64,000 bases of DNA from Mauremys mutica (lineage: Eukaryota > Chordata > Testudines > Geoemydidae). The stretch is taken from NCBI RefSeq assembly GCF_020497125.1, contig NC_059081.1:14231105-14295104 (forward strand), written 5' to 3'. The position numbers were made by a program, and so were the translations under genes. Positions 1-11,469 of the stretch are shown piece by piece (position 1 is the stretch's first letter; each line of letters starts with the position of its first letter). The notes under the pieces are model-generated. The model saw only the letters and a list, made by a program, of their open reading frames with translations. It ran no database searches and was not told the origin of the DNA.

Positions 1-117
1 GGGACGGGGGGAAAACCCTGTCCGGGTGTACCCCCCCCCCTTGCAAGTGTCAGGAAAATAAACTGTCTCTGACTTGTTGCAACCAACCTGAGAGTGAAGA
101 CTCTGTTTTCTTCCACA
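1..117 (+). repeat. 3' end of an LTR cut by the window edge
   Basis: A C-tract, then AATAAA at about 56-61, a T/G-rich stretch and an end at TTCCACA (117) look like the R-U5 part of an LTR. The 5' end lies outside the window, so no target duplication can be tested. Confidence 0.4.
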
Positions 118-124
118 AGCACAA

Positions 125-465
125 ACACTGCATGCTCAGCTAGCATGGGTATAAATAGCAGTGTAGACGGTGTGGCATGGCTTAAACAAGTAGAGTGCCC
201 ACATGCCTGAACCCTATGGTATTGAGCCTACATGGCTCTCTATATACCCAAGCTGGGCCTCCCACATTGTTACTATTTTTAGCAGAATAGTGCCCCACTG
301 CTGGAGCCTTTCCCCACTGCCTCCTTGCTGCCACAGTCTTTCACTGCCAGGTGTAGCTGCATACCTCTGTGCCAAGCCTGGATGCAGTGTGCTTTTCACT
401 GTGGCATGTAGCTACACGTGTAGTGCCCATATTCTACATGCCACCATAAGTGCAGACATAGCCTG
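125..465. repeat. Old MITE-like relic with GTGTAGAC / GCAGACATAGCC ends
   Basis: The segment has CAGTGTAGAC near the left and TGCAGACATAGCCT near the right, the style of the TGTAGACA foldback elements elsewhere in the window (21.2, 34.9 and 52.6 kb). The short open frames here are chance. Confidence 0.35.
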
Positions 466-1046
466 AATGTCCAGGAGTGCATAGAATAGCACCACTTACC
501 CCAAATCTTAATTTGTTAACCCCAAAGTCTGTGTATTGCTCCCCGTAACCCTATGGCATGGTAGTTATTCCTTAAGCACCAAAAAGGAAGGCATCAGGCC
601 AGCGTATTAATAATATGACAGTACAGAGGATGTGTGTTAGGGTGGGAAAGTTGCTAGAGCAGCAAACTGTAATGGAAGAATCCTGGGGTTCAGGCTTAAT
701 TATTTAAAAGTGCACACAAATGTTCCAGGCACACAATGCCCAATGCACACATACAAGCTGCAGTTGGACATTTGCCCTGAGTGTTTTGCATGTGCAATTC
801 AAGCATGAAAAAAACATGCATGCAAATTTTTACACACACATACACATCTAAAAATGGCTGACATTTTCAAACTTGGGGGCTTAAAGTTAGGTTCCTGAAT
901 CCATACTTAGGCAACAAAATAATTTGCCTGATTTCCTGAGCTGCTGACCTCCTGCATCTGTTACTGCCTTCAGGAGCTCAGCACCACTGAAAATCTATAG
1001 AAGCCACTTGATTAGATGCCCTGTATTTAGGCACCAACATTTGAAA

Positions 1047-1263
1047 CAGGGCCGCCCAGAGGATTCAGGGGGCCTAGGGCAAAGCGGGGGAGCTGTGGTG
1101 CTTGTACTCACCCGGCAGCGGTCCAGGTCTTCAGCGGCGGGGGGGCCTTCAGTCACTCCACGTCTTTGGCAGCACTGAAGGGCCCGCCGCCGCTGAAATG
1201 CCACCAAAGACCCGGACCGCCGCCGGGCCAGGGCTCACGGGCCCCCCGCTCTGGGCGACCCTG
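1047..1263. mobile_element. hAT-type MITE with perfect 8-bp target duplication
   Basis: The 217-bp element starts CAGGGCCGCCCAGAG and ends in the inverse, CTCTGGGCGACCCTG (one mismatch). It is flanked on both sides by ATTTGAAA (1039-1046 and 1264-1271). An 8-bp duplication and a CA...TG terminus are hallmarks of hAT transposons. The GC-rich interior has no transposase frame, so it is non-autonomous. Confidence 0.85.
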
Positions 1264-1269
1264 ATTTGA

Positions 1270-2970
1270 AAGGGTTGGCCTTAGACATTAGCTTCTATGT
1301 GACTTTACCCATCAGTAATTGACATTTGTAAAAAAAATTATTATAAAAACAAAAACAAAACAAAAAAACCTAGGGCCAAATCCTCAGCTGATGTAAATCA
1401 GAATAGTGCCACAGATGTCAATGAAGCTACATTGGCTAGTACTAGAAGAGATTCTGGCCCTTAGTGCCTCGGATTGCAGTAGGTCAAAGAATGGACATGG
1501 AAAAAAAAATGACTGAATCTTTTCCAGAAAAAAATATCTGGGACCAGCCAATAAAAGAGATTGTTCACTTCAGTCTTGCATCTTACAGCTTGGCACCAGT
1601 AAACTCTCAGCGTACGGTGTTATGTTACCACTGGGTAATCCTGAGGTTCCTATCCCATGCGGAAGCCAAAGGAAGAAAACAAAGATGTAAAAGGAAATCC
1701 AGCAAAAACTGTGAATTGTCCCTTGTGAAAGTTCTATATGGGGGAAGGAGGATGGGGGATAAAGCAATGGAAACATGTCCCATGTCTTTCCTTTTAACAC
1801 TATGCAGAGTCACTATGTTTTGTAGAACCTTTTATATGTGTAGGAGGAAAGGACACATGTATTGATTTTTTGCTAATAAACTGCATAGCTGTGACTCTCT
1901 TCTTGTAAATCTTTCCCTAAGCACAAAAGTAGGCTAAGGGAGGGGGACAGGGACTGTAGGGTAACAAGACTAATCAGGACTTTACCATCAAAGCGAATAC
2001 ATCCAATTAACAGCTATTAAAGAAGAATTTTATGGCACCGTGCACAGTGAGAGCCATTATATCTAGTGGAAATTAATCTTAATTATTTGTACCTGTGTAC
2101 ATACATGCAAAGGGAAGCAACTCACATTAATCTACATTAAACATAATACACAGTTGGTGTATTATCTACTCTGAGTCAAAATTGACTGCTAGTCCCTGCA
2201 TATGTATCTTCAATGCTAACTCAAGTCATTATAGTACAGCATGTTTCAAAGACACAATTTGTTCCATACATAATAAATCAACAGTTAGAATCTTTTATAT
2301 AATAAAATAAAAAAATAGAACTGGATAGGCAAATATCACCTTCTCAGAAATCTGTGTAAAAAAAATAGAAGCAACTATACAGATCCATTTTAAAGGAAAC
2401 TGAACAAATATAAATCTGTGGGTTTCAGAGATTTCACTAAAAGCAATTACCAACTCCAAAATGTTGTATTTCATATGCTTTGGACAACAATGTTAAAGCC
2501 ACCCACGATATTTTGGATTTGGGGATTTTCTGGTTCCAAATATGTTGTTTGTTTGCTTGGTTTGCAGTAGACGCACGGGTAATTTTTAAAGGCCTGCACT
2601 GTGCTAAAAATAGTGAATGGTGTATTTGCTTTAAATTCCCATCTAGTGATCAGACACATTCACACACAGATGTTTAGAATCCTAAAAAGGTGAAAAAATA
2701 AGAAGCAACAGGCTCCAGCTGGTTTTCTCTGCTGTTCAATTGTTCAAGGACATTTCTCGTTTCAGGAGGTAGCCTTGGGATCCTGAGAAACAAATGAAGA
2801 AATTGATGTTTATCAATTATTTCTTTGTAGCAAAGGTACTTCTGATTTAATGGAGATCATATATACATGATTGCCTAAGGCAGTCCTATATACAGTAGGA
2901 TCACATTTTATAGTATAGTGTTTTTACTGTGTGATGACACAAACTGCAATCAAACAAAATATCACTGCAG
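1270..2970. other. Intergenic stretch, one hairpin-type relic only
   Basis: 1373-1462 resembles the AGGGCCAAATCCTCAGCTG hairpin repeat also present at 6641-6730. The remainder is AT-rich unique-looking sequence. A 133-residue open frame at 1464-1865 has no recognisable domain and I do not call it a gene. Confidence 0.5.
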
Positions 2971-2979
2971 AAGAGGCTT

Positions 2980-3180
2980 CAGTTGGAGCTCGGGCTCTGA
3001 AGCCCACCACCATCCCTAGGCTTTGGAGCATGAGCTCCATCCCAAGCCGCAACTTCCATGTGTTGTCTACGCAGCTGTTTTTAGAGTGCTAGTGCAAGCC
3101 CTGCTAATCAAGTCTGTTGACCCAGACTGGGAGGATCACTCCAAAATGCTGTGTAGACATACTCATTGAGACTCCAGTTC
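2980..3180. repeat. TGTAGACA-type MITE relic
   Basis: GCTTCAGTTGGAGCTCGGGCTCTG and GAGCATGAGCTCCATCCC, followed by TGTGTAGACATAC, resemble the element inside the LTR at 21.2-21.45 kb (GAGCTCAGGCTGGAGCCCGAGCTCTG). The termini are decayed. Confidence 0.4.
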
Positions 3181-3679
3181 AAGAAAGTGCTTAAAATTAA
3201 GCATTTCCTTACATGTTTTGTTGAACTGGAGTCAGAGGAGAGAACTCCTTGCTACTATTTTGGAAGCTTTGAGTGGTGGCATAACAGAGGCCTGTCACTG
3301 AGGTATATTTAGCTAACGACATTGTTCTGATTGTCTGTCTGTTTTTCTGTCTAAACCTAAGGCGTTTCTGTTGTGTCTATCACCCTAGTATCTACAGACT
3401 GGATCTACAAAGGTACTTAGGCTCTTAATCCCCAGATCTAGGCACCATTGAAGTTCATAACCATGGCCAGCAATAACTCTCATTAGTGAGATAACCCCCA
3501 TAAATTGCATAGGTGGATCAAGGAAAAGTCCCCAATTGTATATTTCTATATTTTTGCTCAGGTATTTTAAGAAAAAGGAAAAGAAAGAAAGAGGTTAAAT
3601 TCTGGCCCCACTGAAGTCAGTGGGGTCAGTTTTTAGACTAGTATCTCAAAGCTTAAACAGAGCAGCTGTTACCCAGGCC

Positions 3680-4340
3680 CAGGGTACACGACAGGGTTAG
3701 GTCAATGTAAGCTGCCTTGTGTCAACCTAGCTGTGGAAGTGTCTTCACTTGAATTTGGCTCCCACCAACAGAAATCCCTCTCTATGCCAATTTAGGCTAC
3801 TCTAGCACTTTTGTCAGTAAAACTTTTGTCAGTCAGGGGCGAGAAAAAAACACATCCTGACTGACATGTTTCACCGACAAAAGCACCGGTGTGGACAGTT
3901 CTCCTGCAGACATGGCTACCGCCATTCATTATGGGTGGATTCATTATGTCAACAGGAGAGCTCTCTCATTGGCACAGAGCTGCTACACATGAGACCTTAC
4001 TGCAGTGCAGCTGCAGCAGTACAGCCGTGCTACTGTAAGATCTGTAGTGCAGACATAGTAACATCACCTCCCCAGGCAGCATAAAGTCACAATCGATGTA
4101 ATTAGGCGACACAGTGTCAGTATAGACACTGTGTTGCTTATGTTGACTGTTACTGGCTTTCAGGAGCTGTCTCACAATGCTCCACACTGACAATACAATC
4201 GATACAAGTGCTCCTGGTGAGGATGTGCACTGCTGACACAAGGATCCAAGTGTGCACACACACTAGTGATTTAATAACTGCAGTGGCTGTAAGCCAATGT
4301 AAATTAGGTCAACGTAATTTTGTAGTGTAGACATGGACTG
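3680..4340. repeat. Composite of MITE-like relics ending in GTAGACATGG
   Basis: The stretch holds inverted CTTTTGTCAGT / ACTGACAAAAG-like pieces around 3805-3885, repeated GCAGACAT and TAGACACTG motifs, and AATTAGGTC / AGGTCAACG. It looks like one or two TGTAGACA-family non-autonomous DNA transposons. Exact boundaries are not resolved. Confidence 0.4.
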
Positions 4341-4528
4341 CGGGAAGGGCGGCCAGCACATCCCTCAGCCTGTGCCGCTTCCAGCAGCCCCCATTGGCCT
4401 GGAGCAGCAAACCGCAGCCAGTGGGAGCCGCAATCGGCTGAACCTGCGGACGTGGCAGGTAAACAAACTGGCCCAGCCTGCCTGGGGCTTTCCCTGAACA
4501 AGCGGCGGACCGGCTCTGAGAACCACTG
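4334..4528. repeat. hAT (Charlie-like) 3' end, GC-rich
   Basis: It ends GGCTCTGAGAACCACTG, the terminal motif of Charlie-type hAT elements. The interior CAGCCCCCATTGGCC resembles the GC-rich repeat at 40.1 kb. The left terminus is missing or overlaps the preceding relic. Confidence 0.5.
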
Positions 4529-4529
4529 C

Positions 4530-6520
4530 TATAGTAGAGGGTGAATCTTTGTCCCCCGATAGTGGCTAGTTCACATAAGGTTTGTGATTTTAGCTCTGTG
4601 GTTGATGTATGTGGCCTGATATCAGGAAAATATTTCTGTTTTATATTTAGGAATGATCATTATTTCAAAAATAACAAGTTCATTTAACGAGGATGATGGC
4701 AGCAATGGTAAGAATTTGTTGAAATTTCAATGACATTTTGAATTTCAAAATTCAGAAATAAAATGGCAAGACATTTTCATTAGAGTCTTTCATAATTCAT
4801 TCTATTGTATGGACAAGGTGTGTGAGTGGAACAATTTTTCAGTTTTTAAATGATGTAGAACTGTGAGAGTCACCCAAACCTTGTGAAATCCTGGCAAAAC
4901 TCCTATTGACCTCAAGCACCATGATTTCCCCCCATAAAAGGTCTTCACCGGAGTAAGCGATGTTAAGATAAGTGAATAATGAACGTTGCAAAGACCTATT
5001 CTATTTGTATAGGCTCCTATACTGCCTTCCTCACTGTGATATATAAACACCTTCCAGGAATGAATTAAGCCACATGACTAATATCTGTCTTGTGCGGTTC
5101 ATTCTTTCTCTCACTCTCTCCCCAGGGAAAGAATTGTGGATTTGAAATTTGGATTCTTTTAAAAAATGTACATGCTGCTCTGTGTTTATGCTAGAAAATG
5201 CAGGATGAAGCCATTTGCCTTGCACTTGGTATAGAAGATAGTGAGATTTGTGGTGGTTCTTTGTTCCTATGGCAGTTCATGCCACAGACCAGACCCTGAG
5301 AAAGCTTTTTCTCCTCCTGCATAGACAAGCTTTAGTCTTATGGTATAAAGTTTGATTGTGCTTGAGGAGTGGAGCTGTTGATCACAGCCCTCACCCCAAA
5401 GCTTTAGATGGTCTTTTAATTACCCTGCGACCAGGGCATTAAGTACCTTGAAATCAAGGAACTGTATATAAAAACATCAGTGAATTGAGTGAAATCTTTT
5501 TTGCAATCCTGTAGAAAAATTAAACTCCAATTTTTGTTGCTGGCCTTACCAATATGACAATAATAGATATTGTGCGTGCAGGGGCGCGGGCGTGTGCGCA
5601 CACACACACACACACACACACACTACAGTTTCCACTAACAGCCAAATATAATTTGAACTCCTCAGTTCATTCCAACTATTTACAAGTATTATACATCATA
5701 AACAGACCACCTCTTCAGCAACATTCTTTAGGAAAGCTGTATAATATATTGGCATAATAGTCTTTTTCAGGGAAAGCATTTCATTTTAATAAAATGTGTG
5801 CCACCATATTTAATCAATCATATTGATTGACAACAGCAATAGTTGGTATTCCAGCAGATGCTGCTACTACCTCATTCTTATTCCAGTTTCATTTCTCAAT
5901 CAAATCCATGTGTAAAAAAATATAATGTGCTGCCAAGATAATGTAATAAAACTTCAACTGAAATGCATACCACCAAGACCAAAACTGATAAGTCAAAGTA
6001 TGGGAAAAGTTAACTTTAGAAAAATCATTTATGACATGCAAATATTAAAGTTTTATAGACTAGATATGCAAAGAGTAGCCCTAATAAAAATGGGGAAGTT
6101 TCAGATATCAGTGTGGAATAATCACTGGGAGATTAGCTCTGAGCATATTTAAAATATTTTGCAATAAACCTTAAATTTTGTTAATAGTATCTGAGTTGGA
6201 TTCAACTGTTCATTACACAAGTGAGATGAATTATAACTTTTATCTGAACAGCTGTGTTGTTTCTGTTGTGGCGAACACCAGTTAGCAGTGATGCATTGCT
6301 CTATGCCAGAGGCTGAACTAGCAGCTTTTGAAGTTAATGATTCATATAAGCATACAGTGAGCCCTAATTGTTAGTATGTCAAGTACAGTATAAAATTACT
6401 GTATTCCAACTCCCAACTCCATTAAAGTTTTTTCTAAGCAACCAGCATACCTCACTTTACCAAAATGAGTTTTGATGACCAACCGAGATCACCCTCATAG
6501 TGGATTTGCTTTATCATATA
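4530..6520. other. Intergenic stretch with a CA microsatellite
   Basis: Apart from the CA run at about 5599-5622 I recognise nothing. The open frames are short and without domains. Confidence 0.5.
5599..5622 (+). repeat. (CA)n microsatellite
   Basis: About twelve uninterrupted CA units after a GTGTGCG(CA) run, directly visible. Confidence 0.9.
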
Positions 6521-6640
6521 TTTAGGCCCAGATCCTCAGAGGTATATGGGCACCTAAGTCCCATTAATTGGGGTTTCAATGTGTTGGATTTTCATGCATA
6601 TAGTATTATAAATCCATTAACTGTTAGATCACTATGATCA

Positions 6641-6730
6641 TGGGCCAGGTCCTCAGCTAGTGTAATTTGGTGTGGCTCCATTAATGCTAACACAGTAATG
6701 CTGTGGTGCTCCAGCTGAGGATCTGACCCA
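6641..6730. repeat. Hairpin repeat GGGCCAGGTCCTCAGCT ... AGCTGAGGATCTGACCC
   Basis: A 90-bp foldback whose two ends are inverse copies of each other, GGGCCAGGTCCTCAGCT at the left and AGCTGAGGATCTGACCC at the right. Related sequence sits at 1373-1462, 6525-6580, 18888-18970, 44308-44370, 59080-59190 and 61380-61470, so this is a dispersed short hairpin family. Confidence 0.65.
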
Positions 6731-6945
6731 ACAAGTCTGTCTCTCTCTAGCAATAGATCTTTTCTAAAGTTTCTATGTTTTATGCCATTCAAGTACAATG
6801 GCACATTATGTTTTTAAAACAGTCAGTATATTTAAAAAAAAACAGAAAAGATAAGTCTCCAAATAAGTCTCCTTTTATGCCTCAGAATAACTGAGTAGGT
6901 TTCTGGGTATCTTGAAATAAACTAGAAGATGCAGCCAATGACTAT

Positions 6946-7587
6946 TGTGACAGACCCAGGCCAGTGGGGTACAGGAGTCTGGCGGAGGGCAAATATACTG
7001 GTCACTGGGTGAGTAGTTTTCTGTTCCCTGAGTGACCAGAGCAGGGGCTGCACTAGAGTAATCAGGAACCTGCTAGAACCAAATAAGGCAGACAGGCTGA
7101 TTAGAACACCTGCAGCCAATCAAGGCAGGCTAATCAGGGCACCTGGGTTTAAAAAGGAGCTCACTCCAGTCAGGTGAGGAGGAGCCAGAGGAGAGGAAGT
7201 GTGTGTGAGGTGCTGGGAGCAAGAGGCATAAGGAGCTGGGAGTGAGAGGGTGTGCTGCTGGAGGACTAAGGAGTACAAGCGTTATCAGACAGCAGGAGGA
7301 AGGTCCTGTGGTGAGGATAAAGAAGGTGTTTGGAGGAGGCCATGGGGAAGTAGCCCAGGGAGATGTAGCTGTCATGCAGCTGGTACAAGAGGCACTATAG
7401 ACAGCTGCAATCCACAGGGCCCTGGGCTGGAACCTGGAGTAGAGGGTGGGCCTGGGTTCCCCCCAAACCTCCCAACTCCTGATCAGACACAGGAGGAGTT
7501 GATCCAGACTGTGGGGAAGATCACTGAGGTGAGCAGATCTGCCAATAAGTGCAGGACCCACCAAGGTAGAGGAGGAACTTTGTCACA
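6946..7587 (+). mobile_element. Solo LTR, 642 bp, with 4-bp target duplication CTAT
   Basis: The element begins TGTGACAG and ends TTTGTCACA, the TG...CA termini of an LTR. CTAT flanks both ends (6942-6945 and 7588-7591). A TATA-like TTTAAAAAGG lies at about 7148-7157. No internal retroviral region adjoins, so it is a solo LTR. The 144-145 residue open frames across it carry no domain. Confidence 0.8.
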
Positions 7588-7869
7588 CTATATAATTAGG
7601 CTATGGATGCCAGTATTGTCTGGCATCCTTCAAGCTAACCTCACACCCAGAACTGAGTTTAGCAGGAATGATGTTGACAGCAAGTAGAAGAACACACAGT
7701 TCCTCAGAGTAGCAATCACCCTGATGGAATTTCTTATTCTAAAACAATGGAAAGTGAACCGGGAAACAGGCCAAACAGACCTCAGGAAATTTTTCCCAGA
7801 ATCATTTTCTCACTGAGATGCCATCTTTTCTTGTCTTTTTAAATGACTGTATTGTTCATGACATGAAAG

Positions 7870-8345
7870 GTGCCAGATTCACAGTTCTCCAGACTAAAAT
7901 CCAAATTGGAAAGGGTTCAGAAAAGAGATACAAGAATGTTTCGTCTGGAAAACATGAGAGATTAAAGCAGCTCAGTCTATTTAGTTTAACAAAAAGAAGG
8001 ATAAGAGGTGATTTAATCACGGTCTACAAGTACCTATATGAGGAGATGGTTTTTGGTGGTAGAGGGCTCTTTAATCTATCAGACAAAGGCTAGAAGCTGA
8101 AGCTAGACAAGGCTTAAATTTTTGACAGTGAGGGTAAATAACTATTGGAACAACTTTCTTAGGCATGTGGTGGATTCTCCATCACTTGAAGTCTTTAGAT
8201 CAAAGTTGAATGTCTTTTAAAAATATGCTTTAGCTCCACCATAGGCTTGATACAGGAACCATGTGCTGGAATTCTATGGCCTATGTTATACAGAAGATCA
8301 GACAAGAGGATTGTAATGGTCTCTTTTGGCCTTAAAAATCTATGA
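7870..8345 (+). repeat. CR1 LINE 3' end (reverse-transcriptase tail and 3'UTR)
   Basis: The frame reads FSLTKRRIRGDLITVYKYLYEE, the conserved C-terminal end of CR1/L2-type ORF2. After it come the usual NNWNNF-like codons with stops, and a 3'UTR with GGTCTCTTTTGGCCTTAAAAATCTATGA. It is truncated at the 5' end and decayed. Confidence 0.85.
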
Positions 8346-10860
8346 AAATCCTGTAGTTACACATGAGGTATAACTGTGAAATTTTGGGGGGACATGGGGC
8401 TTAAACCTGTGAGGTGATGAGTATCCTCAACTCCCAACTAAATCAAAATAAAATGCTCTATAATATAGTTCACCTGGCAGTCAAAGAGTGTAGTCTTGAC
8501 TTGACTGGGAGTCTAAAGTATTCAGGACTTCACTGGAGGTACTCACAGACTGAAAACCATGGACACCTTTCCTCTAGAAAATGTAGTGAGCGGAAAACAG
8601 GTTGAAACTTTTTGGTGAATAGTAAATTTGCTGAAAAATGTATTTTTGGTGGTACAAAATTTTTGGTGGTATTAAATTCATTTAATAGCTTTGGCCAACC
8701 CTCACCCTACCCTCATTCCCCCAAAATCCCCTGAAAACAAAAATTTTGAAAGTGTCAACATTGTTTGTTTTGCAAATATCAATTCAAATCACCATTTTGT
8801 TTCAAAATGTCATTTTCAATCCATATCCAAAATGTTTCATTTTTGACCCAAACAATTTTTTCTGTCCTTCATTTTGTTGAGAAAAACTGGAAAAAATGCA
8901 AGTTTCAATTTGAAAGTAACCAAATATTTTTTTTAGATTTTTTTGGTTTGGCCACTAAATGGAAAAGACAATTATTCACTTGGCTCTAAACGAAACTAAC
9001 AACTCATTTCACATAGACCGCCAACCAATCATATTGTTATATGAAAGGTTTTGCAGCCCCATACCAGCCTGCTTAGCCATCCATTCCTCTTATTTCTGGC
9101 TATTTTTAATATACCATAGCAGTGACTAATGTTCAGTTTGTGAACAAACACAATGGACCAACTTTCCCTTTAGTGTTTTAGTCAGGAATACAAAAGCTCT
9201 TGGAACATACATGAATAAAATTTTATTGGCCCATGCATCATGTCTGTCTTTCTAGATTTGTATAATGGCACTCATCATTGTAGTAACTGAGTGTCTTCCA
9301 TGCTAAGCAAACACAGTTATTATAATGCAATGTATTGGGCTGGGATGCTGCACAATGTGCAAGGAGACTTTTGGGTTTGCTTTGATGATGATGATGAATT
9401 TATTGAGCTTCAGTTTCTCTCACAAGTTCATAGCCTACCCATCTACGCATGTGGAATTTTTAAATGTTCTCAGCTTTGCCTGTATGTAACTCTTTGAAAG
9501 GAACCTTTATATTTTTACCACATTAAATGTATTTTTCTTCCCCCATATTTTAAAAAGGGATTATAAATATTTGTGAAAGTAACTGGGGTGAATGGTTGGA
9601 GACCACTGAAGCCATCCATTTACCCCCTGAAGAGATACAACTTTGGCTGTGGCCCTGCCCTGCCAATGGGCCTCAGCACCCCGGCTAGATGGGCAAGAGC
9701 AGTTCTTTCTCCATGTCTTCACTTCTGAGATGCCAACACAAATGCTGATTGGTGCCAGTTAATGAATTGGTGCAGTGGGTTTTCCAATGGGAGGGCCCAG
9801 GGGGCAGGGCAGGTGGTGCTGTTATACCAGGTCAAGGTTTGGCAGCATCATGAGCAGTGCTTGTGCATAGAGATGCAACATCATGGCCCTGTTTTGGTGG
9901 AGCAGCAGGCTGCCTGCTGCCACCAACACACAGGGGATCCACGCACGGATAATGTAGCTTGGGTCTCACCAGGCCCAGTGGAGACACAGAGATTCCAGCT
10001 GGAGGTGACAGCACATAGCAGAGACCAGACACTGCAGCACTGGAGGTTTCCTCCTTTCAGAAACATAAATTCCCAGCAGCTCCCCCTTCCCTTAGGGCTT
10101 GGAAAGGGAGAGTGAGTATCCCCTGGCTGCTGTACCTCAACATCCTCCCATAACCTATTCTAAGGCCCCAAGCCATACCATTCCTCACCCTGTAAATAAC
10201 CAAAACATCCCAATATCCCAGTAAGTCATTCTTCTCTTAACTGAAAGGGTGCACGCTTCTTCCTGCTCTTTCCTACATGGAAACTTTATACTAGGGAACC
10301 AAACTTAGACTCTCTCTTCATGTCCTCACCTATGGCCAGTTTACCACATGCTTCCCTCAAGAGCTTATGCATTTAAGCCTGTTACGTCAGGACATGCTTG
10401 GCTCTGGATGCATAATTGCTAATTGGCAGATCCAGGTGGACATTCCAGCCAGGAAAAGTAAATTAAAAAAACAACCCCCTTGAACAAGACACCCTGACAG
10501 TGTGTGATGTATCGTACACGAGAAGAAAGGAACAGCACTAGAGCAGAGCTTTTGGAGGTGATGCTGTGAAAAACCTGCCCACAGTTAGAATGGAGAAACA
10601 TTGTGTGAAGTTTTTCTTAGCTCTGCTTGCCTAAAGAAGCCTTGTTACTATTATATTACAGCCACTGGAGTAGTGTTGATCCTGACACTTCAAATGTGCT
10701 GTAAGCATGCCTTGGCTCTCAAAGTGGATCCAAAGAAAGAACGCGATGAAACAGTAAGTGCTATATAAAAAGGTAGATAAGATAGCTAGATCTGCTGGAA
10801 ATTTGTTGTGATTTGTCCCCTTGCAATCTCCCACACTATGCCCAGTATTCAGAAGTACTA
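8346..10860. other. Intergenic stretch with AT-rich and GC-rich unassigned parts
   Basis: 8640-8990 is rich in AAAATG/CATTTT repeats of MITE style, somewhat like 53795-53995. 9640-10130 is more GC-rich with open frames on both strands but no recognisable protein. Nothing else is supported. Confidence 0.4.
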
Positions 10861-10864
10861 GAGA

Positions 10865-11030
10865 CAGTGGTTCTCAACTGATTTACCATTGTGGGACACA
10901 CATGCAGCTCTATGTTTTTATGTGGGCTGCAGCCACACAATTGATATATTACCTGTATGGCCCTGAGGATGTCACATGGGCCACAGCTGTGTGCTGATTG
11001 GTCCGCAGTCCACAAGTGGAGAACCCCTAT
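10865..11030. mobile_element. Charlie-like hAT MITE
   Basis: It starts CAGTGGTTCTCAACTG and ends near GTGGAGAACCCCTA, imperfect inverse copies typical of Charlie-type hAT elements. Flanks ACTAGAGA and TATAGAGG share a 5-base core, consistent with an eroded 8-bp duplication. Confidence 0.65.
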
Positions 11031-11304
11031 ATAGAGGAATATGACTTACTTCAAAACTCATCACTGCTGCCATGCCTTAATCAGCCAGAGGGGTCACTGT
11101 TGAGGCATTCATTCCCTGCCTCCAAGAGATGAACCAGGCTGCTGCCTTCTTCCTGCTGCCGGCCCCCTGGGAGTAAGAAGCTGACAATCAAGTCTGTGTT
11201 TCTATCGTGGCCATTCAGAGCAGAGTTTCATTTCCAAAGAAAGCCATTTCGATGTGAGAATAACAATATTTTGCATTAAGAATATTAAAGCCCCTCCCCA
11301 ATAC

Positions 11305-11460
11305 TAATTAATTAAACCTCCCAACAGTCTTCTGAGGTGGGTAAGTGTTGTTATCCCCATTGTGTAGCTGGAGAAACTGAGGCATGGAGAGGTTAAGAAT
11401 TGCCCAAGATCACACATTGAGGTTTCTGGGACAGGAGCTGGTTATCCGGCCTTAATGTGT
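11305..11460 (-). repeat. MIR SINE (antisense)
   Basis: On the minus strand the core reads TGATCTTGGGCAA..., CCTCAGTTTCTCCAGCT, ACAATGGGGATAA, the conserved centre of MIR. Confidence 0.8.
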
Positions 11461-11469
11461 CTCTGTGTT

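Noticed and set aside
1464..1865. 133-residue open frame
   Set aside because: No recognisable domain, no splice context, AT-rich surroundings; length is within chance expectation for 64 kb.
6946..7587. Endogenous retrovirus with coding genes
   Set aside because: Only LTR sequence is present here and at 21.1, 52.1 and 56.1 kb; no gag, pol or env-like frame was found anywhere in the window.
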